Assembly: GCF_014648495.1 (NCBI RefSeq)
Contig: NZ_BMRF01000004.1
Location: 248,001-312,000, forward strand
Source: Actinomadura cremea
GTDB lineage: Bacteria; Actinomycetota; Actinomycetes; Streptosporangiales; Streptosporangiaceae
Length of the DNA stretch: 64,000 nucleotides
Direction of reading: 5' to 3'
Shown here: positions 52,667 to 62,467 of the stretch, piece after piece
How positions within the stretch are numbered: position 1 is the first letter of the stretch
Layout of the letters: the number at the start of each line of letters is the position of its first letter
Made by a program: the position numbers and the translations under genes
The notes under the pieces: generated by a model
The model's database searches: none
Told to the model about the DNA's origin: nothing
What the model saw: only the letters and a program-made list of their open reading frames with translations

Positions 52667-53238
52667 TGCGCCCGACGAAGGCCGATCTGGAGGCCGCCCG
52701 CAACCGTGTCGTCCCCGACGTCCTGCCCGCCCCCGGCGGGACGCTCCGCGTCCTGTTCAGCGGCATCAACCCGGGCCTGTACTCCGGCGCGACCGGGCAC
52801 CACTTCGCCCGTCCGGGCAACCGCTTCTGGCCCGCCCTGCACCGCTCCGGGTTCACCGACCGGCTCCTGGACCCGTCCGAGCAGCACCTCCTGCCCGCGT
52901 TCGGCCTCGGCATCACGAACCTGGCGCAGCGCACCACGGCCCGCGCCGACGAGCTGGCCCCGGACGAGCTCCGCGACGGCGGGCGCCGCCTGCGGGCGCT
53001 CGTCGACCGGTACCGTCCGGCCTACCTCGCGGTCGCGGGCGTCACCGCCTACCGCACCGCGTTCGGCCGTCCCCGCACCCGGATCGGGCCCCAGGACGAC
53101 ACGTTCGGCGCGGCCCGCGTGTGGGTCCTCCCGAACCCCAGCGGCCTCAACGCGAGCTGGCCGCTCGACCGCATCGCGGACGAGTTCGCCCGCCTCCGCG
53201 AGGCCGCCGAGGCGGACGGCGCGGACGGCGCCGGTTAG
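52666..53238 (+). CDS. mug: G/U mismatch-specific DNA glycosylase
   Basis: 190 aa uracil-DNA-glycosylase superfamily protein of the Mug/TDG type. Motif 1 S-G-I-N-P-G-L-Y-S-G (~33-42) with the Asn used for water activation; H-H-F-A-R-P-G-N-R-F-W following; motif 2 N-P-S-G-L-N-A near the C-terminus. Removes uracil or thymine from mismatches. The ATG at 52666 overlaps the preceding stop; GTG at 52663 is the alternative. Converges with the ASCH gene, overlapping by 4 bp. Confidence 0.93.
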   Translation: MRPTKADLEAARNRVVPDVLPAPGGTLRVLFSGINPGLYSGATGHHFARPGNRFWPALHRSGFTDRLLDPSEQHLLPAFGLGITNLAQRTTARADELAPDELRDGGRRLRALVDRYRPAYLAVAGVTAYRTAFGRPRTRIGPQDDTFGAARVWVLPNPSGLNASWPLDRIADEFARLREAAEADGADGAG

Positions 53239-53672
53239 CCCGCCGGGTTCGCGGCGGCCGTCGCGAACATCAGCTCGACCTCGGCCGCCAGCGACGCCGA
53301 CGGCTCCCACAGGTCGGTGCGGCCGAGCGCGACGATCGGGCGGGGGAGGGCCCGGACGTCCGCGAGGTGCCAGTGGTGCCTGCCCGGCTCGGCCCACGGC
53401 CCGCAGCCGCACGCCCCGCCCTGGACCGTCGCGGAGCAGACGGCCACGAGGTCGGCGACGGCGATGGCGGCGCCGATCGCGGCGAGCGGGTCGCCCGGAT
53501 CCCAGCCGGCGGCCTGGACGAGCGGCGAGTCGCACGCCGACAGGTCGACCCGCATCGACGCGTGGATCAGCAGCGGCCCGCGGTAGGCCGTGGACGCCCC
53601 CTGGTTCGAGACGCTCTTGCCCCCGCACGCGATCGCGAACGCCCAGGGCTGCTGAACACTTATCGCCTGCAC
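53235..53672 (-). CDS. ASCH/PUA-like domain protein
   Basis: 145 aa. S-V-Q-Q-P-W-A-F-A-I-A-C-G-G-K at residues ~5-19 and G-P-L-L-I-H-A-S-M near 35 match the ASCH domain, an RNA-binding fold. A C-G-C-G segment sits mid-protein. GGAGG site before the GTG at 53672. The 222-bp gap to the ABC permease stop holds no gene I can support. Confidence 0.82.
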   Translation of the reverse strand: MQAISVQQPWAFAIACGGKSVSNQGASTAYRGPLLIHASMRVDLSACDSPLVQAAGWDPGDPLAAIGAAIAVADLVAVCSATVQGGACGCGPWAEPGRHHWHLADVRALPRPIVALGRTDLWEPSASLAAEVELMFATAAANPAG

Positions 53673-53894
53673 GCGGTCACCTCCAGTGCTCGACCGTCTC
53701 CGTATCCGGCATCGTCTCCGGCGGGGACGCCGCGCGGCAATGCCCGAGAGGCTAGGCGCATCGGGGCGGTTGCGCCAACGGAGGAGGTGAGCGGTTCGCT
53801 CATGCCGTTCCATCCCGATCATTCCTGTGACGCCTGAGAACGGAAAGTGGTTGACGGGACAACTGTGAACGATTGACAAAAGTGAGGGCGGAGA

Positions 53895-54716
53895 TCACCC
53901 CTTGAGGGCGCCGGCCATCAGGCCGCGCATGAAGAAGCGTCCGAGGAGCAGGTAGACGAGGATCGTCGGCAGCGACGCCAGCAGCGCCGACGCCATCTGC
54001 ACGTTGTACTGGACGGCGACCGCGCCGGAGCCCGCCGTGTTGTTCAGCATGACGGTGACGGGCCACGAGTCCGGGGCGCCGAGGAAGACGGCGAACAGGA
54101 AGTCGTTCCAGATCGAGGTGAACTGCCAGATGAGCGTGACGGCGAACGCCGGCGCCGACAGCGGCAGGACGACCGACGCGTACGTGCGGAGCATCCCGGC
54201 GCCGTCCACGCGCGCCGCCTCGATCAGCTCGTCCGGGATCGAGACGTAGTAGTTGCGGAAGATCAGCGTGCAGATCGGGATGCCGTAGACGACGTGCACG
54301 AGGACCAGGCCCCGGATCGTCCCGACGATCTGCATGTCGGTGAGCAGGCCCGCGAGCGGGATCATGACGGCCTGGTACGGGATGAACATCCCGAACAGGA
54401 ACAGGGTGAAGACGGCGTCGGACCCCGGGAACCGCCACTTCGACAGCACGTACCCGTTCATCGAGCCGAGGACGGCCGAGATGACCGCCCCCGGGATCGC
54501 GATCCGGAAGCTGTTGGCGATGCCGGGGCGCAGCTCGTCCCACGCGGCCGTCCAGCCCGACAGGCTCCACTGCTCGGGCAGGCTCCACGCCGTGGCGGGC
54601 CCGGCCTCCTGCAGCGGCTTGAAGCTGGTCACGAGCAGGACGTACGCCGGCATCAGGAACAGGGCGACGAACAGCAGCAGGACGGCCGGCCGGCCGAACC
54701 GCAGCACGCGGCTCAC
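53895..54716 (-). CDS. Sugar ABC transporter permease (MalG-like)
   Basis: 273 aa, six hydrophobic segments. EAA loop E-A-A-R-V-D-G-A-G near residue 186, the site that docks the ATPase. Start GTG at 54716 overlaps the upstream permease stop (GTGA). Third gene of a binding-protein-dependent carbohydrate importer. Confidence 0.93.
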   Translation of the reverse strand: MSRVLRFGRPAVLLLFVALFLMPAYVLLVTSFKPLQEAGPATAWSLPEQWSLSGWTAAWDELRPGIANSFRIAIPGAVISAVLGSMNGYVLSKWRFPGSDAVFTLFLFGMFIPYQAVMIPLAGLLTDMQIVGTIRGLVLVHVVYGIPICTLIFRNYYVSIPDELIEAARVDGAGMLRTYASVVLPLSAPAFAVTLIWQFTSIWNDFLFAVFLGAPDSWPVTVMLNNTAGSGAVAVQYNVQMASALLASLPTILVYLLLGRFFMRGLMAGALKG

Positions 54717-55606
54717 CGGGCCCGCTCCGAACGGATCGTCCAGACCAGGTACGGGATGACGAGGACGGCGACCGCGACCAGCAGGTACGTCGCGATCGTG
54801 GCGCCGTTCGCCGGATCGTGCCGGTCGAAGATCTCCACGTAGGCGGCGACGGCCGGGACGTAGGTGATGATCTGCTTGCCCGCGATCGCCATGATCAGGT
54901 CGAACACCTTCAGCGAGATGTGCCCGAGGATGATCAGCGCGGACAGCGTCACCGGGCGGAGCCGCGGGAACACGACGTAGCGGTACACCTTCCACTCGGA
55001 CGCGCCGTCCACCCGGGCCGCCTCGCGCAGCTCCTCGGGGACGCCGCGGAACCCGGCCAGGTACAGCGCCATGACATAGCCGGACATCTGCCAGATCGCG
55101 GGGAGCGCCATCGCGGCCATGCCCCAGTCGGGGTTCTGCCACCACGTGTTCGCCAGCGCCCCCAGCCCGGCGTCGTGGAACAGCTGGTTGAGCCCGACGG
55201 CCCGGTCCGCGGGCGCCGGGTTCAGCAGCCACCGCCACACCACCCCGGCGGCGATGAACGACACGGCCATCGGGAACAGGTAGACGACGCGGAAGGACGC
55301 CTCCGCCCGGACGCCCTTGTCCATCAGGAACGCGAGGAACGCGCCGAGCAGCAGGGCGCCGAGCACGAACACGGCCGTGAACAGCAGCGCGTTGCCCACC
55401 GCGCCCGGCCAGCTCGGCTGGGACCACAGGTCGACGAAGTTCTTCCCGCCGTCGAACCCCAGCGGGGACACCTCGTCGTGCTTGCCGCTCAGCGCGACCC
55501 GCGTGTTCCAGAAGATCAGCCCGTAGACGAACAGGCCGATCGCCACGATGGACGGGGAGACCAGCAGCAGGCCCGGCAGCCACCGCCGGGCGCGGCGCGC
55601 CCTCAC
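54713..55606 (-). CDS. Sugar ABC transporter permease (MalF-like)
   Basis: 297 aa, six hydrophobic segments, EAA loop E-A-A-R-V-D-G-A-S near residue 200. GTG start at 55606 overlaps the binding-protein stop (GTGA). Forms the heteromeric channel with the next permease. No ATPase is encoded in the unit; actinomycetes often share one MsiK-type ATPase (family knowledge). Confidence 0.93.
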   Translation of the reverse strand: MRARRARRWLPGLLLVSPSIVAIGLFVYGLIFWNTRVALSGKHDEVSPLGFDGGKNFVDLWSQPSWPGAVGNALLFTAVFVLGALLLGAFLAFLMDKGVRAEASFRVVYLFPMAVSFIAAGVVWRWLLNPAPADRAVGLNQLFHDAGLGALANTWWQNPDWGMAAMALPAIWQMSGYVMALYLAGFRGVPEELREAARVDGASEWKVYRYVVFPRLRPVTLSALIILGHISLKVFDLIMAIAGKQIITYVPAVAAYVEIFDRHDPANGATIATYLLVAVAVLVIPYLVWTIRSERAR

Positions 55607-56916
55607 TGCCCGCTGTTCTGCGCCGCCTGCACCAGCGCCTGCTGGAGCTTCGCCGGGTCCTTGTGCTGGAGGAACAGGCCGACGGCGGTGTCGACGTCGG
55701 TGTGCCACTTGTTGTTCGCCGTCACGCCGTGCCAGAACGAGCCCGCCAGCTTGACGCCCGGCTTGTTCCACTCGTTGATGGCGTACTCCAGATACCCCTT
55801 GTAGAGGGCCTTGTCGGCGTCCGTGCGCGCCGGGATCGACCCCTTCTTCGGGTTGAACGCGTCCTGGCCCTCCTTACTGGAGACCGTCTTCAGCCAGGCG
55901 AGGGCGCCGCCGCGGTGGGGCGCGTTCTTCGGCAGGGTGAAGCTGTCCGACAGCCACATGTAGGTGCCGTCGGTGCCGGGCGCGGGCGCGTGGTCGAAGT
56001 CCGTGCCGGCCTTCTTGGCCAGCCCGTTGGGGGCCGGGTTCACGAAGTAGCCGTACGCCCAGTCGCCCATGATGTTGAACGCGGCGCGCCCGTCCACGAC
56101 GGCCTTCGCGGCGCCCTGCCAGTCGGTGGACGCGGCCTCGGCCGTGGTGTGCTTCATGATCTCGGCGAAGTCGTCGAGGGCCGCGCCGACGGCCGGGGTG
56201 TTCCAGTTCGCCCCCGGCCGCCACAGCGCGTTGTACGCGTCGGCGCCGAGCGAGCCGAGCAGGACGTTCTCCAGCAGGTGGTCGGCCGTCCACTGGGCGC
56301 CGAGCGACAGCGGCACCTTGTCGGTCTCGGCGTCGATCTTCCGCAGCGCCTCGATGAACGCGTCGATCGACTCCGGCGGCCCGTCGACCCCGGCGTCCTC
56401 CAGGATCTCCGGGTTGTACCAGAGGACGTTCGACCGGTGGACGTTCACCGGCACCGAGTAGATGCTGCCCTTGTAGGTGATCTGGTCGATGAGCTGCTTC
56501 GGGTAGACGGAACGGAGGCCGTTCTCGTCATAGAAGTCGTTCAGCGGCTCGATCTGGCCGGCCTTGATGTAGTCGAGCAACTCGGCCCCGGCGTGGCCCT
56601 GGAACGAGTCCGGCGGCTTGCGGTTCTGGAGCCGGCTCGAGAGCACCGCCTTCGCCTGGGTGCCCGATCCGCCGGCGATGGCCGCGTTGACGAACTTCGT
56701 CCCCGGGTTCTGCTTCTCGAACAGGGCCTGCAGCGCGGTCAGCCCCTCGGCCTCGCCCGGTCCCGTCCACCAGGAGAAGACCTCCACCTCGGAGCTGTCG
56801 TCCGATCCGCCGTCGCCGCCGCAGCCCGCGAGGGCCAGCACTCCGGCCAGCGCGGCCGCGGCGAACGACGTCGTCCGGCCCCGGCCGGCGGCGTTCCTTC
56901 GAGTACGTCCGAACAT
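55603..56916 (-). CDS. Sugar-binding lipoprotein of the ABC importer
   Basis: 437 aa. Lipoprotein signal with lipobox L-A-G-C near residue 32; family-1 extracellular solute-binding domain with V-F-S-W-W-T-G-P near 46, F-Q-G-H-A-G-A-E-L and M-G-D-W-A-Y-G-Y. Start ATG at 56916 with AAGGGA site; an upstream Met at 56946 would lengthen the signal unusually. First gene of the operon. Specific sugar not readable; no LacI gene is adjacent. Confidence 0.92.
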   Translation of the reverse strand: MFGRTRRNAAGRGRTTSFAAAALAGVLALAGCGGDGGSDDSSEVEVFSWWTGPGEAEGLTALQALFEKQNPGTKFVNAAIAGGSGTQAKAVLSSRLQNRKPPDSFQGHAGAELLDYIKAGQIEPLNDFYDENGLRSVYPKQLIDQITYKGSIYSVPVNVHRSNVLWYNPEILEDAGVDGPPESIDAFIEALRKIDAETDKVPLSLGAQWTADHLLENVLLGSLGADAYNALWRPGANWNTPAVGAALDDFAEIMKHTTAEAASTDWQGAAKAVVDGRAAFNIMGDWAYGYFVNPAPNGLAKKAGTDFDHAPAPGTDGTYMWLSDSFTLPKNAPHRGGALAWLKTVSSKEGQDAFNPKKGSIPARTDADKALYKGYLEYAINEWNKPGVKLAGSFWHGVTANNKWHTDVDTAVGLFLQHKDPAKLQQALVQAAQNSGQ

Positions 56917-57022
56917 CGCCCGTCCCTTCGGTCGCCCGAAGAACAAGCGTCTGCTCGGTGATCAACACCGTCAACACCCGTACGGAACAGTGACCCAGCG
57001 GTTACATGGGGCTGTCCCGGGG

Positions 57023-57601
57023 CTACCAGCCGACGGCGGGCGGCAGCGGCCCCGCGCCCGCGTCCGGCCAGTCGAGCGGCGCGCCCAGCGGCGCCAGCTC
57101 GGCCAGCTGCAGCCGGTACCACGGCGAGGACTCCGGCCGCCCGGCCAGCTCCAGGCAGCGGTCCCACGACCACCACTCCGCGGCCTCGACCTCCTCCGGG
57201 TTGCGCGCGACGGCCCCGCCCGGCGCGACCGTCGCGCGCACCACCGGGCACCGCTCGTGCTCGACCGTCCCGTCCTCGGCGACCGCCCGGTACCGGAACC
57301 CCGGCAGGACGGACGTGAGCGCCGCGCCCGGGATGCCCAGCTCGTCCCGCAGGCGCCGCAGCACCGCGTCCTGCAGCTTCTCGCCGGGCGCGGGATGCCC
57401 GCAGCAGCTGCCCGTCCACACCCCCGGGAACGTGCGCTTGTGGAGAGCGCGCCGAGTGATCAGGACACGACCCTCCGTATCCACCACATAGCATGAAAAA
57501 GCCAGGTGGTAGGGCGTGTCGCTATGGTGACTCGCGGCCTTCGGAGCCGCCCCCACGGCCTCGTCGTCCGCGTTGAGCAGTACGATCTCTTCCTCGCGCA
57601 T
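57023..57601 (-). CDS. idi: Isopentenyl-diphosphate delta-isomerase (type I)
   Basis: 192 aa Nudix-fold enzyme. Conserved R-R-A-L-H-K-R-T-F-P-G-V-W-T-G-S-C-C-G-H-P (active-site Cys at G-S-C-C) and the Nudix-like R-R-L-R-D-E-L-G; Trp and Glu in A-E-W-W-S-W follow. Interconverts IPP and DMAPP, feeding the prenyl route used by hopanoids. ATG at 57601. Divergent from dxs with a decayed TnpB element between them. Confidence 0.95.
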   Translation of the reverse strand: MREEEIVLLNADDEAVGAAPKAASHHSDTPYHLAFSCYVVDTEGRVLITRRALHKRTFPGVWTGSCCGHPAPGEKLQDAVLRRLRDELGIPGAALTSVLPGFRYRAVAEDGTVEHERCPVVRATVAPGGAVARNPEEVEAAEWWSWDRCLELAGRPESSPWYRLQLAELAPLGAPLDWPDAGAGPLPPAVGW

Positions 57602-57644
57602 GGCCCTTTCCTACTGTTGCTCGAGTTTCAGTGTGCCTCAGCAT

Positions 57645-57702
57645 CCCGGACGTTTCCGTCCGGGAGGTCCGTCACGGTTTCACCGCCCCGAAGGGGGCGG
57701 TG
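57645..57702 (-). other. Two stem-loops at the right end of the TnpB relic
   Basis: Stem CCCGGACG/CGTCCGGG (57645-57664, loop TTTC) and stem CACCGCCCC/GGGGCGGTG (57681-57702, loop GAAG). They lie at the 3' side of the TnpB remnant, where IS200/IS605 elements carry end hairpins and the omega-RNA scaffold. They also sit in the idi leader, so an idi regulatory role is the alternative. Confidence 0.5.
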
Positions 57703-58140
57703 TCTTGAGGACGGTGCTCGTTTCCTTAACTGCCGGCGGATCTCGCCGAAGGACGCATCGGCGATCCGGCGCGACGGCCGCCGGTTGCGCTGCGTCCCCC
57801 TGCCACCGCCCCCGCCGATACGACACCGTCGCCGACAAGATCCGGGCCGAGCCGTTGTCCAGCCGGCGGTGGAGCCTGCGGGTGCTCTCATGGGTGCGGA
57901 CCGTGCCCACGCGGGGGAGGGTGACGTGCCGCCGGTCACCCTCGACCCGGATGGTTCCGGTGGTGAACCGGCATGAGGGGACTGCACGCCGCTTGGCCTT
58001 GAACCTGGGGAACCCCACCTTGGGCCCCTTTCGCCGCCCCTTGCGGGAGTCGTCCCAGTTCCTCGACGCCGCGGCCGCACCGGCGAACCCGGTGTTGTAG
58101 GCCTCTTTGGAACGCTCCCCCCACCACGGCGCCACCGCCG
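57680..58140 (-). pseudogene. IS200/IS605-type TnpB (OrfB) remnant
   Basis: Open frame with W-W-G-E-R-S-K-E-A-Y-N-T-G, a basic S-R-K-G-R-R-K-G-P-K-V-G-F-P-R-F-K-A-K segment, and H-V-T-L-P-R-V-G-T-V-R-T-H-E-S-T: the N-terminal half of TnpB. The RuvC nuclease residues and zinc finger are missing; after the R-G-R-W point the frame jumps to a short tail ending inside the end hairpin. So the element is 5'-truncated and internally deleted, with its right end kept. No TnpA was found. Confidence 0.8.
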
Positions 58141-58484
58141 ACCCGGCGGCCGCCGGGTCGGCAGGGCGGGCCGGGTGGTGGACCGGCGTCCGGCCGCCCT
58201 TCTCGCCGACCTTAACGGAGTGCGACATGGTGAGTACTTTATGTGTTCATGTTCGAACGTGCAATCGAGTTGTGGAGGTTGTGGTCGGACGTCGTGGTGT
58301 GTGGCGGGTCAAGGCATCATTCGCCGCACCCGGAAAGGCCGTTTCCCCGGTGACCTCACCTGGGGTGAGCGGTTTCGCACCTGCTGGGCACACTCCCTCC
58401 GGCACGTCGAGATCGAACCGGGATTAGACTCGGAACGGCCCGAGCCAGGGGAGCCAGTCGTCCCCCATGAGGAGTTGAAATCGC

Positions 58485-60404
58485 GTGAGCCTGCTGGAGT
58501 CGATCAAGGACCCCGAAGACCTCAAGCGACTGGACGCCGCTCAGCTGTCTCGGCTCGCGGAGGAGATCCGCGAGTTCCTGGTCCACGCGGTGTCCAAGAC
58601 CGGCGGTCACCTCGGCCCGAACCTCGGCGCCGTCGAACTGACGATCGCGCTGCACCGGGTCTTCGACTCGCCCAAGGACAAGATCCTCTTCGACACGGGC
58701 CACCAGGCCTACGTCCACAAGATTCTCACCGGCCGCCAGGAGTTCGACCTGCTGCGCAAGCGCGGCGGGCTGTCGGGCTACCCGAGCCGCGCCGAGTCCG
58801 AGCACGACGTCATCGAGAACTCGCACGCCTCCACCGTCCTGTCGTACGCCGACGGGTTCGCCAAGGCGTTCCAGCTGCGCGGCGAGGACGACCGGTCCGT
58901 CGTCGCGGTCGTCGGCGACGGCGCCCTCACCGGCGGCATGTGCTGGGAGGCGCTGAACAACATCGCCGGCGCCGCCGACCGCCCGGTCATCATCGTCGTC
59001 AACGACAACGGGCGCTCCTACTCGCCCACCATCGGCGGCCTCGCCGGCCACCTCGCCGACCTGCGCGTGACGCAGGGCTACGAGCACGCCCTCGACCTCA
59101 TCAAGAAGACGGTGCCCCGCGCGCCCGTCGTCGGCGGCATGGCCTACGAGACGCTGCACGGCATCAAGAAGGGCCTCAAGGACGTCCTGCAGCCGCAGGC
59201 CATGTTCGAGGACCTCGGCATGAAGTACGTCGGCCCCATCGACGGCCACGACGAGGACGCCGTCGAGAAGGCGCTGCGCCGCGCCCGCGGCTTCGGCCGT
59301 CCGGTCATCGTGCACTGCATCACCACCAAGGGCCGCGGCTACGCGCCCGCCGAGAACGACACCGAGGACTGCATGCACGGCGGCGGGGCGTTCGACCCCG
59401 AGACCGGCAAGTTCCTGCCCAAGGGCGGCGGCACCGCCTGGACGAAGGTGTTCGGCGAGGAGATGGTCGAGATCGGCCGCGAGCGCCGCGACGTCGTCGC
59501 GATCACCGCCGCGATGCTGTACCCGACGGGCCTCGCCCCCTTCGCCGAGGCGTTCCCCGACCGGGTCTACGACGTCGGGATCGCCGAGCAGCACGCCGTC
59601 ACGTCCGCGACCGGCCTCGCCATGGGCGGCATGCACCCCGTCGTCGCCGTGTACGCCACGTTCCTCAACCGCGCCTTCGACCAGGTCCTGATGGACACGG
59701 CGCTGCACCGGCAGGCCGTCACGTTCGCGTTGGACCGCTCCGGCGTGACCGGCGACGACGGCGCCAGCCACAACGGCATGTGGGACCTGTCGATCCTGCA
59801 GCTCGTCCCGGGCCTGCGCATGGCCGTCCCCCGCGACGGCGCCCGGCTGCGCGAACTCCTGCGCGAGTGCGTCGCCGTCTCCGACGGCCCCACCGCGATC
59901 CGCTACCCCAAGGGCCCCGCCGCCGCCGACGTCGAGGCCGTCGACAAGGCCGGCGAGATGGACGTCCTCGCCCGCCACGACGGCTCCAACGGCACCCGCG
60001 TGCTGCTGGTCGCCGTCGGCGCGATGGCGACGCCCGCGCTGGAGGCCGCGAGCCTCATCGCCGCGCAGGGCATCGGCGTCACCGTCGTCGACCCCCGCTG
60101 GGTCAAGCCGCTCGACCCGGCCCTGCTCGACCTCGCCCGCGACCACACGCTCGTCGCCGTCGCCGAGGACAACGGCCGCACCGGCGCCGTCGGCGACGCC
60201 GTCGCCCGCCTCCTGCGCGACGCCGAGGTGGACGTGCCCGTCCGCACGTTCGGCATCCCGCAGGAGTTCCTCGACCATTCCTCGCGCGGCGAGATCCTCG
60301 CCGACATCGGCCTCACGCCGCAGGCGCTCGCCCGCGACATCACCGAGTCCGTCGCCCGCATCTCCTCCCTGGAGGAGCACGAGCACGCCCCCTCCACCGA
60401 CTGA
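58485..60404 (+). CDS. dxs: 1-deoxy-D-xylulose-5-phosphate synthase
   Basis: 639 aa. Thiamine-diphosphate motif G-D-G-A-L-T-G-G ... N-D-N (~144-174), [10 protein letters not shown] near residue 43, transketolase middle domain with D-V-G-I-A-E-Q-H-A and [16 protein letters not shown], and a C-terminal domain. Condenses pyruvate with glyceraldehyde-3-phosphate, the first MEP step. GTG start with AGGAG site. A TAGACT -10-like box lies at 58425-58430. Upstream DNA 58230-58480 shows no gene I can support. Confidence 0.96.
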   Translation: MSLLESIKDPEDLKRLDAAQLSRLAEEIREFLVHAVSKTGGHLGPNLGAVELTIALHRVFDSPKDKILFDTGHQAYVHKILTGRQEFDLLRKRGGLSGYPSRAESEHDVIENSHASTVLSYADGFAKAFQLRGEDDRSVVAVVGDGALTGGMCWEALNNIAGAADRPVIIVVNDNGRSYSPTIGGLAGHLADLRVTQGYEHALDLIKKTVPRAPVVGGMAYETLHGIKKGLKDVLQPQAMFEDLGMKYVGPIDGHDEDAVEKALRRARGFGRPVIVHCITTKGRGYAPAENDTEDCMHGGGAFDPETGKFLPKGGGTAWTKVFGEEMVEIGRERRDVVAITAAMLYPTGLAPFAEAFPDRVYDVGIAEQHAVTSATGLAMGGMHPVVAVYATFLNRAFDQVLMDTALHRQAVTFALDRSGVTGDDGASHNGMWDLSILQLVPGLRMAVPRDGARLRELLRECVAVSDGPTAIRYPKGPAAADVEAVDKAGEMDVLARHDGSNGTRVLLVAVGAMATPALEAASLIAAQGIGVTVVDPRWVKPLDPALLDLARDHTLVAVAEDNGRTGAVGDAVARLLRDAEVDVPVRTFGIPQEFLDHSSRGEILADIGLTPQALARDITESVARISSLEEHEHAPSTD

Positions 60405-60658
60405 CACCCCTCCCGAGGGAACCTGTGGGGGGAAGCCGGAAGCTCCGCTGCGCCGGGTGAGCGTGACTCGCCCGTCGCGGTCGGGGCCGGGCCCCCTTCG
60501 GCCGCAGGGCTGCCCTGGGGCCGGTGCTGGGCCGCCCCCCGCCCGCGCCCCGGGCGAGCCGTGACTCGCCGCCGCGGTGGGGCCTGAGCCGCCTTCGGCC
60601 CCGGCTCTGCCCCGTCCCGCCGGGGTGGTGCGGGACGGGGTGTGGCGGGCGTCCGCGG

Positions 60659-61033
60659 TCAGCCGCCCTCGGCGGCGAGGAGCTGCCAGAAGTGCTGGAC
60701 GGACGCGGCCGCGGTGCCGAGCTCGCGGCCCGCGTACGTCCAGCGGCCGCGCAGCATCCACAGGCGGCCGGAGCCGTCCTGGACGTAGACCTGCAGCGGG
60801 AAGCAGGCGTCGTGGGCGCGGATGACGCCCGCGTGGTCGACCGCGGGACGCAGGTCGGGCGCGCCCTCGCAGCGAACGCCCATGACGGACGTGCGGGGAT
60901 CCTGGCGGAGGAGCCCCCGTATCAGGTCATGGACGAGTACGGACACGTAGTCGGGACCTAGCCACCTCAGGTCGGGCACAGACTCGGGTGGGGGGAACCC
61001 GTACAGTTCTGGACCGCCGGTCACAGGCGGCAC
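60659..61033 (-). CDS. Conserved hypothetical protein
   Basis: 124 aa soluble protein with W-L-G-P-D-Y-V-S-V-L-V-H-D-L near residue 24 and L-W-M-L-R-G-R-W-T-Y-A near 91. It has a Pro-rich start and three scattered Cys; no signal peptide. The family is unknown to me. It may be co-transcribed with the upstream reductase gene, whose stop lies 27 bp away. Confidence 0.65.
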   Translation of the reverse strand: MPPVTGGPELYGFPPPESVPDLRWLGPDYVSVLVHDLIRGLLRQDPRTSVMGVRCEGAPDLRPAVDHAGVIRAHDACFPLQVYVQDGSGRLWMLRGRWTYAGRELGTAAASVQHFWQLLAAEGG

Positions 61034-61060
61034 CGTAGCGCCCCGGTCACGCTCCCGTCA

Positions 61061-62428
61061 CTACCCGGCGGGCGGTTTGTTGCGGCACGCGGTGGTCATC
61101 GCCTCCCAGTGGCCGAGTTTGACGCGCTCGCCGCGGTCGAGCGTGCGGGCGAGGTCCATCTCGGCGGCGTCCAGGTTGAGCCAGTCGGCGTAGGTGACGA
61201 CCGGCAGCCCGCGGGACTCGAGGAGCTCCTCGACGGTGTGCTCGGGCGGCTTGCGGTCGGCGGGCAGGTCCGCGAGGAGGTTGCGGACGGTCTCGGCGGC
61301 GTCGGACTTGTTGGTGCCGACGACGCCGGTCGGGCCCCGCTTGATCCAGCCGGTGACGTACTCGCGGGGGACCTGCGCGCCGTCCGGGCCGATGATCCGG
61401 CCGCCCTCGTTGGGGACGACGAAGGCGCGCTCGTCGAACGGGACGCCGTCCAGCCGGACGCTCTGGTAGCCGACCGAGCGCAGCACCATGCCGACGGGGA
61501 GCGTCTCGTACTCGCCGGTCCCGGTGACGCGGCCGTCGTCGTCGAGGTGGGTCCGTTCGAGCCTGAGGCCCTCGACGCGGTCGGTCCCGAGGATCTCGGC
61601 GGGCGCCCGCCAGAACCGGACGTCGATCCGCCGGGGGCGGTCGGCGGGCGGCTCGGCCGTCCACGTGTTGAGAACCTTGACGTTGCCGCGGACCTTCCGG
61701 TCGTTCTCGGCGAGTTCGGCGCTCGCCGGGTCGAGGTCCATGTCGGCGGGGTCGACGTGGATGCCGGCGTTCGCCAGCTCGCCGAGCTCGCGGGCCTCCT
61801 TGGTGGTGAACTTCGCGTGCGCGGGGCCGCGGCGGCCGATCATGTGGACGCGGCGGACGCGGCTGCGGGACAGGGCCTCGATGACGTGCTCGGGGACGTC
61901 GGTCGAGCGCAGCTCGTCCGACGTCTTGGCGAGGATGCGGACCACGTCGACGGCGACGTTCCCGACGCCGATGACCGCGACCTCCTCGACGGAGAGGTCG
62001 AACTCGTGGTCGGCGGCGTCGGGGTGGCCGCAGTACCAGTTGACGAAGTCGGTGGCGGCGACGCTGCCGGGCAGGTCCTCGCCGGGGATCCGCAGGTGCC
62101 GGTCGACCATCGCGCCGGTCGCGTAGACGACGGCGTCGTAGCAGCCGAGCAGGTCGGCGCGGGTGATGTCGCGGCCGAGTTCGACGCAGCCGAAGAACCG
62201 GACGGCCGGGTTCTCCAGCACCCGCTGCAGGTAGCCGGCGATCGACTTGATCGAGGTGTGGTCGGGGGCGACGCCGTAGCGGACCAGCCCGTACGGGGTC
62301 GGCAGCCGGTCGAACACGTCGACCCGGACGTCGCCTTCGGCCTGTTTCACCAGGGCCTCGGCGGCGTAGATCCCCGCGGGGCCGGATCCGATCACCGCGA
62401 CGAACACAGGAGAAGCCATGCGGGCCAT
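61061..62428 (-). CDS. FprA-type NADPH-ferredoxin reductase
   Basis: 455 aa from the ATG at 62428; ATG at 62419 is equally possible and a TTG at 62449 less so, as no clear ribosome site is seen. FAD motif V-I-G-S-G-P-A-G-I-Y-A-A-E (~10-22), Y-G-L-V-R-Y-G-V-A-P-D-H near 45, NADP motif G-V-G-N-V-A-V-D-V near 150, late G-W-I-K-R-G-P-T-G-V-V-G-T-N. It passes electrons from NADPH to ferredoxin, serving P450s or other oxygenases. Adrenodoxin-reductase-like size and order. Confidence 0.92.
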   Translation of the reverse strand: MARMASPVFVAVIGSGPAGIYAAEALVKQAEGDVRVDVFDRLPTPYGLVRYGVAPDHTSIKSIAGYLQRVLENPAVRFFGCVELGRDITRADLLGCYDAVVYATGAMVDRHLRIPGEDLPGSVAATDFVNWYCGHPDAADHEFDLSVEEVAVIGVGNVAVDVVRILAKTSDELRSTDVPEHVIEALSRSRVRRVHMIGRRGPAHAKFTTKEARELGELANAGIHVDPADMDLDPASAELAENDRKVRGNVKVLNTWTAEPPADRPRRIDVRFWRAPAEILGTDRVEGLRLERTHLDDDGRVTGTGEYETLPVGMVLRSVGYQSVRLDGVPFDERAFVVPNEGGRIIGPDGAQVPREYVTGWIKRGPTGVVGTNKSDAAETVRNLLADLPADRKPPEHTVEELLESRGLPVVTYADWLNLDAAEMDLARTLDRGERVKLGHWEAMTTACRNKPPAG

Positions 62429-62467
62429 TGTGCACACCGTCTCATTCAATGAACACAGTGAGACGGG

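Noticed and set aside
58228-58480. TnpA transposase partner of the TnpB relic
   Set aside because: No reading frame here shows the IS200-type HUH or catalytic Tyr motifs.
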